Under the pieces are notes generated by a model, which made no database searches, was not told where the DNA came from, and saw only the letters and a list, made by a program, of their open reading frames with translations. Positions 55,353-64,000 of a stretch of DNA of 64,000 bases are shown one piece after another. The stretch covers positions 1,488,001-1,552,000 of the forward strand of contig JAFEKR010000004.1 in NCBI GenBank assembly GCA_019022495.1, written 5' to 3'. The stretch is from Epichloe hybrida. Taxonomy: Eukaryota > Ascomycota > Sordariomycetes > Hypocreales > Clavicipitaceae. Within the stretch, counting starts at the first letter, position 1. Every line of letters begins with the position of its first letter. Made by a program: the position numbers and the translations under genes.

Positions 55353-57509
55353 GCTCTGGCTATAAATAGCGCTTTACCTCTAGGTATTACCTTTAGTTTT
55401 CCTAAGAGAGAGCTCTTATGCCTTTCTTAGGAAAAGAGTAGTCTGCTAAAGTAGTAAAGACCCTTCTACTTAATCTAAATACTATTAATTCTAATAACTC
55501 TCCTTACTTAGTAGTAGATATGCCTTCTCCCTTCCTAAATTATTTATAAATAATAAAGAAAATTAGAGAAAATAAATTTAGTCTATAGTATAGGATTTTA
55601 GGGAAATAAAAGAAAAGAGAAAAGGGGTAGGTAGTCCTATAGTTAATAAACTTATACCTTAATTACTTAATCTCTAGTATTAGAATAAAACTTTACTTAG
55701 TTTCTAAAATAAAAATAAAGGAAAATAATATTTAATCTTATATACTCCTTAGTACATTAGAGAATATACTTTATATTCTTTCTTTTATTCTTCTATTAAG
55801 TAAGGTAGCTATACCTTAATTCTATAATATAGGCTCCTTTGAGGTAGGAGCTTAACCTTTTCCTTAAGATATAAACTTATCCCTCCTTTATTAACTATTT
55901 AATTAAATATATTATATTAAGCTACTAAAGGTATAATTATAGTAACTTCTTAATTATAGTTATTAGTAGTCTTCTCCCTTGCCTAGTGTTATTAAGAAGT
56001 ATATAACTATATATTTACTATTAAAGTTTACTAACCTTCTATATCTAGGATAAACTTTTTAATATAGTCCCCTAAAATAGTTTTTATAAGGTAAACCCTA
56101 TTTAGTGTTTTTAGATAATAGGCTCTAGAAATTAGCGCTTGCTTATGGATTTAGAAAGGTCTGTTTTATCTTATTACAAGTTTCTTTGTAGTAAATATAT
56201 TAATATTTCTTCTAATATTATATACTAGAATAAGATCCCCTAGTTTTAATTAATCCTTCCTAAGAGAGGTAGCTTAGTTCTTATTAGTTTAGTTTATAAG
56301 TTACTTCCTAAAGTTAAATACCTTCTTTCTTGCTTTTCTAATATTCTCTGCCTTTCTTTTAAGTATTTAGACTTAAGCTTTAAATAGGTCCTAACTAGTG
56401 GTAATTACTTCCTAGTTAATTAGCCTTTAGGTTAGAAACTTAACTTCTAATAGTAGGATTAGTTTTTATCTATAGATTAAATAGAAAGCGGATTTCCTAT
56501 GTAATTCGCAAACAGTAGTGTAGTCTATAAGAAGGGCTTTATTAAGGTACTTTACCTATTAGCTATTTAACCCTCCTAATTTTACTAAAGCGGACGCAAG
56601 GGACTAGTGTCTAGCTTTAATAAGAGAATTTACCTTTAGGTTATACCTAGATATTTAGATTCCTTTAATAATAATATTTATAAGTGCTTCCTTAAGATTT
56701 CCTCGTATCTTAGGACCTCTATTATAGACTATGAATTAAAAAAGTCTAAACTTGCTAATTAAGGATAATAGGAATTTTCTAATTGCTAGTACTATTGCAT
56801 TCCTAACTAGTGTAGCCTCCACCTACCTTATTAAGTAATACCTAGCTTCTAAGAGATACTTATATCTATAATTAATTAGAAGGTGCTAAGTGTTAATATA
56901 GATCTTACTTATTAGGTTCCCTAGCGTAACTAGTATAGATAGTTCTTAAGGTTACTAAGGCATAAACTTTTGACATGTCTTATAATAGGTTAGTATCTCT
57001 TAAGTTATATTCTAGAGTCCCTTCTACTAGTACTACTATTTTATTACTTAAAAGACTACCTTAATGCCTTTGTGACTAAGTTCTTTGTTAATAGCTTTAA
57101 CTATTATATATTACTACTTAGGAATATTAATAACTAACGCTAGTCCTTTTATAATTCCTATTAGTCTTTTCTATAGGTATTTATTTTCTAGGTAGAACTT
57201 CTTCGCTTTATTATAAAGCTTCCTATAGTCCCTAGCACTAAGATTAATTAGTCTTTAGAGGGTGGATAAGAAATTAATTACCTATTGCATCTCTGACGAA
57301 TAGTTCTTCTTACTATTCTCTTTTATCTTAATACTATTAAGATATAGGTTAATAAAGTCTTTAATATCTCCTTTAACTTCTTAATCTAATTAATCTAATA
57401 GTTTAGGGCCTTTTCTAGATAGGGTATTAGTAATTCTATTCTTCTTACTAGGGATATATCGCACTAAAAAATCAAATAGTAGTATGTAGCTTATCCATTA
57501 TGTGATAAG
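55353..57509 (-). mobile_element. Gypsy element E, RNase H-integrase fragment
   Basis: From 57509 downward the minus strand reads L-L-F-D-F-L-V-R-Y-I-P-S-K-K-N-R-I-T-N-T-L-S-R. This is the gypsy RNase H end ('xFxxxxxYxPGKxNxxADALSR'). The integrase follows: zinc region with C-Q-K-F near 56970, core with L-L-E-A-R-Y-Y-L and I-V-Y-N-R-G-P-K (second Asp now Asn). The right end is cut by CopA copy 3. Stops are TAG/TAA. It is distinct from G1. Confidence 0.83.
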
Positions 57510-57775
57510 TGTTAGTTACACCAAGGTCCTGCGCAGGTATAAAGGTAATCCTATATAATTAAAGTCAATGATAGTTAATTAAATTAGCTAGGAAGGAAAG
57601 AGGGAAAAGAGAGGGAAAGTCTAGATGCTAGGAAAGTAAGCGAAACCCGTATATAGGGCAAAAGAGGGGGTGGCGAATTAATACAGCTAATTATATTATA
57701 TATATTACGCTAGACCTATAATTTAGTCTAGTCTTTAGCCATAATTAAACTAATAAAGATCCAAAGGAACTAACA
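57510..57775 (-). repeat. 3' LTR of CopA copy 3
   Basis: Starts TGTTAGTTACACC and ends AACTAACA, aligning with the other CopA LTRs apart from a small insertion. It is heavily converted around 57690-57760, where copy 1 keeps CpG sites. Confidence 0.9.
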
Positions 57776-60337
57776 CTAGTAGTCTCTCTTTTTCCTTTAT
57801 GGCTAAAGAGCTTAAAAACATAATAAAAAGCAAATTAAAGGAAAGTGTATATAAGTAAATCCCTTAATAGGAATCCGCTACTTTAATTAGCTATTATGGC
57901 ATTAGTTAATTAAATTAATCTATTAGTCCTTGCCTAAGCTCCTATCTCCTAATATTAAAGGTCTCTTTACCTATCCTTTAATATAAATTATTAATTTATT
58001 TAAATTAATTAAAGAGGAAAGTAATAGATTTAGTAATACTTTTATTATTATATCCGCTAGATTATTATTACCGTTAATCCACTTAACTTCATAGATCTTA
58101 TACCTCTTATATAATTAATAAAGAGCTATAATATTAATTATTAGTCTCTTCTCCTTTATAGTTCCTAGCTTTATAAGATATTTATATAATAAAAAAGAAT
58201 TAGTATAGAGAATTATAGGAATTTAAGGTATCTTTAATCAATCCGTAATCTAATATAGAGTTATGGAAATCGCGTAGGCAATATCTACGCCTTAAACCAT
58301 ACTATATAACTTAGAGGTAAGCGTGCTATAAGTAACTCTCTTACTTTTTATTAAGCTATATATAATAATATTACCTTTTATAATAAAGGTATTATTATCT
58401 TGCATTATCTCGTTACTAATCATAATTACGTATCTAATCTATAAGCTTAAATCCTTGTTATTAGTAAGCGATTTATTTATAAACACAAAAAGCTTTGCCT
58501 CCTTAAGAACTAAAGGAATATATTATAGTCTATATTATTAATTCTTAATTTACTACTTAAGGCATTTATTAAGGTATATAATATCTTCCTTAGAGGGTTC
58601 TTAGTATTAAGCTATAATTAATAGGTTATAGGAAGCTTCTAGTTAATATATAGTTATAATATAGCTTCCTTAGGCTTATTATTCTATATAGTCTTACTTT
58701 ACTATTAGGGATTAAGGATTAACTTCCTTAATCTTTTAACTCTAGCCTTTCTAGGTTAATATTAGTAAGTTATTAGTGTTCTAGGTTAAGATATAACTAT
58801 TAAAGATAAAGGGATTCTTAGTGGTTAATTATTACTTTTCTTTAGCTATAAAATTAGCCTTCTAGAGCTCTTTCTCTTTTTTTTAGAAGAAGTTATTATT
58901 ACTTAGGCCTAATATATTATTAGTTTATATTTTAATAATACTAAAGAGATTCTTATTATTTAGGGCTATAATTAATAAGTAAGGATTATAGGTTAAGGTT
59001 ATTATATTAAGGTTATCCCTTTAGTAATAGAAGTACGTTACCTACTAGTAGGTTCTAGCCTTTATAATCCTATAAAAAGGTCTAATTAATTTAATTATAG
59101 TCCCTTCTAGAAAGAGATATATAATTTGCTTTAGTAATCTTATAATAATTAGCCTTATTAGCACTATATGTAATTAAGTATAGGCTTATATAATATTACG
59201 AATCTAAAGGTAAATACCTCTTCTTCTTAATAATAAAGTAATAGCTATAATAAGTTATTAGCTTACTTATTAAATTATTAGTAATTACGTTAGGATAAAT
59301 TCCTTTCCTTTATTATTATAGCCTTATATAATAAGGCAGGATTTCTTATATAGTAAGTCTATTCCTTTACCTTTAATCTCTCTAACTATATAAGAATTAA
59401 AGATTCTATAACCTCTATGCTTTACTAGGTTATACCTAATAAATTTAAATATATTATAAGCTTATAAAGCGTTAATCTTAGCTTAATTAGATTACTTAAA
59501 GGGTTTTCCTAGGGTTATAATCTTTCCTTCTTAGTAGAGTTAAAGAGTAAGGTTTTAATTAGCCTTTTCCTTTGCTATAAGGAATGCTATATTTAGTATT
59601 TCTCTAGCCATAGCTTCTTAAATAAAGGCCTCCTTCTAATCCTTATTTATAAGTATATAAAGCTAAATTAAGCTAATATTCTTCTTAGGGCTATAAGGCC
59701 TTCTTTTCCTTACTTTTATTCCTTTAGGGTAAGGTAGTAAGTCTTTAACTTAATAGCTTCCCTTTAGGGCCTTCTAGGCTTTATAAGCCTCTTTTTTAGA
59801 CTTTTTTATGCTTATAAATTAGACTATAAAGGCCTTTCTTAGTCTCCCTTATTTTCTCTTAGCTAGTACTTATAACTCTTTACTTTTTTCTATTAGGGGA
59901 TTTCTTTTTATAGTAGTAGTTAGTTATATAGTTACTTTTTTCTTTATATTATTAGGCTTTATCTCCTACTACTCTAGTCCCTTTATAATATATAAGTCTT
60001 TATAGTAAGGCTTTACTACTATAAAGCAAAACTTTACTAGGCTATAGGGTATATTAACTATATAAGTCTCTTTATTAGTAGTAAGTAGCTTATAAGGGCT
60101 ATACTAGTTACCTTTCTCTCTTTATATATATATATTAGCTTATAGGGGTAGCTAATATATAGGCGCTATATTAAGGCTATTCTAGACTTTAAGGGTATTA
60201 TAAACCTACTATAAAGCTAGATAGTAGTAGACTTTATTAGTAGCTTTATAAATTACTTTAGTATATTAAATAATAGAGATACTTAGGGGTGACTTATCTA
60301 TTATTTGTAAGTAGCCTCTAAAGACTAGTAGGGTTAG
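57510..60337 (-). mobile_element. CopA copy 3, 3' part of a Ty1/copia retrotransposon
   Basis: The 3' LTR is 57510-57775 (266 bp; it has a short extra stretch near 57541-57550 compared with 256 bp elsewhere). Internal sequence is collinear with copies 1 and 2 from the LTR back to mid-integrase, where CopB copy D inserts at 60338. RNase H is about 58400-58020, RT about 59440-58890, partial integrase to 60337, all minus. It is the most TA-converted CopA copy. The left flank 5-mer is ATAAG. Confidence 0.92.
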
Positions 60338-60644
60338 TGTTGGATTCACAGGGTATTGAATTCAATGTAATACAGTCGTAAGCCCAAAGAATAGTATCGT
60401 CATTGATTATCTATTCTAGGCTATGTTATCTGTTATTATAATTAATTAAGTTATAGGAAAAGAGAGGTAAAAAGCTAGAAGTTATAATACATGAAGGGAA
60501 AAGGGGTTACGTGTTTGTGTCCCCATATTTCCTAGCTAATTAACGTGCTAGGTTGTAGGTTATATGTAAGGTCCGCGCGCGGCCTAAGCTTCTGCTAGGT
60601 AATTACGGCTATAATGCGCGATTAATATCACCTTTATTCTAACA
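60338..60644 (-). repeat. 3' LTR of CopB copy D
   Basis: 307 bp, inverted relative to copies A and B. It starts TGTTGGATTC and ends TTCTAACA on the plus strand. Its first 80 bp retain the least-converted sequence of any CopB LTR. Confidence 0.94.
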
Positions 60645-61129
60645 CTAGAACTTCTCTCTTTTAATATAATTATTAACGCGCGATATTAATTATAGAAATA
60701 AAAAGGAAAGATAGATTAAGAATATAATTAATAGGGGATATAAGGAAAAGAGCTTATAGCCTATCTAGGTGTATAGTTACTAACAAAAAGGAAATAACAA
60801 CCTTGCTTAGCCTATAAGCCTATATAAGGATAAGTAAGTCCTTCTGAATCCCTTCTTTCCTTAAAATAACACATATACCACACCATAGCGCGTATATAAT
60901 GTCTTCCTCCTCCTTAGCAATACCTTTATCCTCCTATATACTACTATTAATTTCTATAGTTTACTAGGAGGGCCTAGTAGGCTAGTATAGTTATAGCTAC
61001 TAGGGATATTAACTATAGGGGCGTAAATCCCCTATGTATTACTATCTCGTCCCTGTGGCTATTCTCCTAGAGAATCACCTTTTCCTCTTACTATGTATAT
61101 GTTACGCGTAGGTAACCTATCTCTCTATC

Positions 61130-61600
61130 TGGATAGTTATCTAGTTAGTTAAGATAAAGCTCTTAAGGGCCTTATTAGGTAATACCTTTATAAAGGTATT
61201 AGCTAGGGTATTCTCTCTATTAATCCATCAGATCTTGTAAAGTTCTTAGCGTTTATATAACTATTAAAGGGCTATAATATTAATTATTAGGCGTTTCTCC
61301 TTTATTATACTAAGCTTAATAAGGCATTTATATAAGGAGTATAAATTCATATATGTAATAACTAGGATCTTTAGGAGCTTTAGTTAGTTAGTAACTAAGT
61401 TTAGGGTAGTTATAATTACATATGCTATATTAACACTAGCTACTATACTATAGACTTCTAAGGTAAGCACGCTTTGCGTAACTCTCTTACTCTTTATTAA
61501 GCTAAAGTACATAATATTACCTTTAATTATAAACTTGCTATTAGTATAGTCTTTATTCGCTAGGATAAGTATATATCCTAGTTATAAGGATAGGTCCTAG
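61130..61600 (-). pseudogene. CopB copy D RNase H remnant
   Basis: Collinear with 53330-53830 of copy B on the opposite strand. The 'KSKRVTxSVLTxEVY' block lies at about 61470-61500, where plus-strand GCTTTGCGTAACTCTCTTAC is its complement. Several codons differ from copy B by transitions only. Confidence 0.78.
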
Positions 61601-62560
61601 TTATTAGCAAAGGATTTATCTATAAAGGTAAAGAGCTTTACCTTCTTAAGGTTAATTAGAATAAACGTTAGACCTCTCTCTAGGTAATCTATCTATTACT
61701 TTAGGCAGTAATTAAGGGCTTTCATGTCCTCTAGGGTTGGCTCCTAGTGTTATATAGTAACGGATAGGTTAAAGCAAGCCTCTGGTTAGTAAATTAAGGT
61801 AATATAAGCGCCTTAGGCCCTTTACTTAATATATTTACACTTTAAGTTAGTTACTAGAACTAACTCTAACTTATTACTCTACCCTTTCTACTAGATCTTA
61901 ATAGTATTATTCTTTAGTAAGATAATACTACTATTAAATATAAGTAGGTAGTCCTAAGTTAGGAATTACTTTAGCTTTATATTAAAGCCTACTATAGCAA
62001 GCTAGGTCTCTTCCTTCTTAGAGAACTTCTTATCTAAGAGGCTAATTATATTATTAGTCTGCATTCTAATGTAGGTAAAGTTAGGGCTTTCCTTTATAGT
62101 TATAAGCAGGTAGGGATTATATATAAAGGTTTCTATCTAGAGGTTCTCTCTATAATACTTATAATATATAACCTACTAGTATATTCCTACTTCTACAAGC
62201 CTATAAAGAGGTTTAATAACCCTTAAGATTATACTAGGTAGGTAAAGATGCTATATCTAAATTAGCAAGCGCGCTAGGATTAGCCGCTCTAGTAATATAC
62301 AGGCCTATACATAAGCCTAATAGATATCTCTTAGCTAGATAAGGAATTTCCTTAATCTTATTAATAGGGCTATTATAAGGATAAGACGTTAGCTCACGTG
62401 TTAAATCGTTAGGGCCTATGTAAGAATAGCCTATTTCCCTTTATCCTCACACCCTTAGATTATAAGGCATAACTTTTTATAGGGTTCTATTATCTTGCCC
62501 TTAATCTTATTAATAATCTAGGAATTAAAGATTTAAATTCCACTATATTCTTCCTTATTA
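61600..62560 (-). pseudogene. CopB copy D reverse transcriptase remnant
   Basis: On the minus strand from about 62530: I-F-N-S-stop-I-I-N-K-I-K-G-K, then L-I-stop-G-C-E-D-K-G-K, then A-L-T-I with stops. This is the front of a copia RT ('RxVxEIKG...LVxxGYxDxGK...TxAPT'). Downstream it is collinear with copy B. Stops again fall at Gln/Trp codons. Confidence 0.75.
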
Positions 62561-62699
62561 AATATAATAAATTTAAATACACCTTACTTAATTAGAGTGT
62601 TAATCTCCGCTTTTATTAATAGCTTAAAAGGTTCACTAGGGGTCTTAATAATTCCTTCCTTACGTAGCTTAATTATAAGAGCTAGGTTACTATGTTCTT

Positions 62700-63850
62700 T
62701 CGCTAATAGGAAGGTATTAGCACCTTAAGGCATTATAGGAGGGTTCTTCTATAGCCTTTCACGTCCTTACTTTAGTGGTATTAGTAGCACTATATTCTTA
62801 TTATAGGCCTCTCGCCCTTTTTCTCCTTTCTCTTTACTAGGCTTTACTATCTTCTTTACACTAGGATTATTATAGTAAGGCTTAATAAATATTAACCTAA
62901 AGGTCTTTAGGCCTTTAGGCATATTAAGTATATAGCTTTCTCTAGTAATTACTAGTAGCTTATATAGACCTACCTATCCCTTACCTTCTTACTAGACCTT
63001 AACCTTTAATCTAAGTAATAGGCTAAGGGTCTTTAAGGTATCTAGGCTATTATGTTTAGTAAAGGCCTTATTAACCTTCTAGATAGCATAAAGTCTCTTA
63101 ATCTCTTTAGTAGCTTTCTATACTATAATCACACACTATATAATATTAGGTAATAGTAAGGACTTATTTATTATACATAGGTAAGCTCTAAAGATAAGGA
63201 GGGTTAGGATAAGGCTATTAGGGCCTATAGTATTATTTAGGGCCTTAATTACTATTTAAAGGGTAATAGGTTCTAGTATTATAAGGTATTCGCGTCTAAT
63301 TATATTATAGGCTCTTTAGAGTAGCCTATAATACCTTTTAACCTTCCCTATACTATAGTATACCTTAATAAGGACTTCCTTAATTAAAATTAATATTAAA
63401 GCTATAAATTTTCTAAATTCATTACTATAGAAGTTTATTCTAGTGTTTATAATAATAAAGTCCAGGGGGCCTAGGTAAGTATTAATCTAGCATATTCGGA
63501 GGGCTTCCTAGGTTATTTTCACAGAGATATTATTAAGGAATTTCGCTATGTTAAATACTATAGCTATATCTATAGTATAGAGTATAAGGCAATTGCTATC
63601 TAGGTAGAAGATATTTACTATTACTTTATAATTAAAGCTATACTTATCCTTAAGGGTAAACTTAAAGTAATTAGGGCTATTTATATATATTTAGCATTAG
63701 TAGTAAATTCTTATTAGCTCCCTAATAGCTTTAATGTTAACATCATACCCTAATCTACAGAGAACCTTATATAGACGTTAGATTAATAGATATCTAAAGC
63801 GGCAATATAATCGCCATAGCTTACCTTCTATAAGGTAGCTCTAAGTAACT
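62700..63850 (-). pseudogene. CopB copy D integrase remnant
   Basis: Collinear with 51240-52260 of copy B. The catalytic-Asp region is near 63430-63460 and the zinc end near 63810-63850. It is broken by stops; the remainder of gag-pol lies beyond the window. Confidence 0.78.
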
Positions 63851-64000
63851 ACTTCTTCTTTCTATATAAGAAGCATCTAGGCGTAGCCCTATTTACGTAT
63901 AATAAGGACTTTAGTGTTTCCTTATTATAGCATATTCTTAGAGATATTAAAGTTAATCTTTAAATAGTTTATATTATTAAGGGATAAGAGAAATAGAGTG

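Larger units (their letters stand above)
60338..64000 (-). mobile_element. CopB copy D, 3' part, cut by the window end
   Basis: The 3' LTR is 60338-60644 (307 bp), followed on the minus strand by RNase H, RT and integrase, collinear with copy B from 54315 back to about 51075. It inserted into the CopA copy 3 integrase; the left flank 5-mer is GTTAG. It keeps the RT segment that copy B lost, so it is the better guide to the family's full length. Damage is moderate. Confidence 0.93.

Overview
The window is a repeat-rich, AT-rich block of a filamentous ascomycete (Pezizomycotina) nuclear genome. The evidence is fungal Ty1/copia, Ty3/gypsy and Tad-like LINE retroelements, a spliced SR-protein-kinase (SRPK) gene with short 46-75 bp introns, and heavy C-to-T/G-to-A damage typical of repeat-induced point mutation (RIP). 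In nearly every transposon reading frame, former CAG, CAA and TGG codons are now TAG, TAA or TGA. Genus cannot be told from this sequence; a Dothideomycete or Leotiomycete is only a guess.

Layout, left to right. A copia family called CopA here (LTR 256 bp) has three minus-strand copies: 1-6493 (left end cut by the window), 8052-14804 (complete, TSD GAAAG) and 57510-60337 (3' part). The complete copy split an older gypsy element D (6494-8051 plus 14805-15874, minus). Element D's 5' LTR abuts the only non-repeat island, 15875-18922. This island has ordinary base composition and carries a six-exon, 424-codon SRPK-type kinase (17190-18771, minus). The same gypsy LTR borders the island on its other side in opposite orientation (18923-19250). 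A second copia family, CopB (LTR 301-308 bp), has copies at 19251-23510 (5' part, plus), 47939-54623 (complete, plus) and 60338-64000 (3' part, minus, cut by the window end). A chromodomain gypsy element lies at 23511-30895 (minus), with an inverted 3' fragment at 32757-35098. Between them is the 5' part of a third copia family, CopC (30896-32756, minus). A LINE fills about 41100-46860 (minus) and another gypsy pol fragment fills 55353-57509 (minus).

Smaller structures are the best preserved and most interesting. They include a 357-bp terminal-repeat element (36453-36809) with 81-bp LTRs, a perfect 5-bp TSD, PBS-like and PPT-like sites and a tRNA-like pol III promoter. There is also a MITE nested inside another MITE (35990-36399), a 101-bp tandem array (about 47041-47655) sharing a motif with the inner MITE, two (CATTA)n hairpins, repeated hairpins in the CopC leader, and a 771-bp insertion flanked by a 13-bp duplication.

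The only candidate functional host gene is the kinase. Its intron 2 appears to lack a normal AG acceptor, so it may be expressed as a truncated protein or be a young pseudogene. All other coding traces are decayed transposon genes; domain positions given for them are approximate because frames were read by eye through stop codons.
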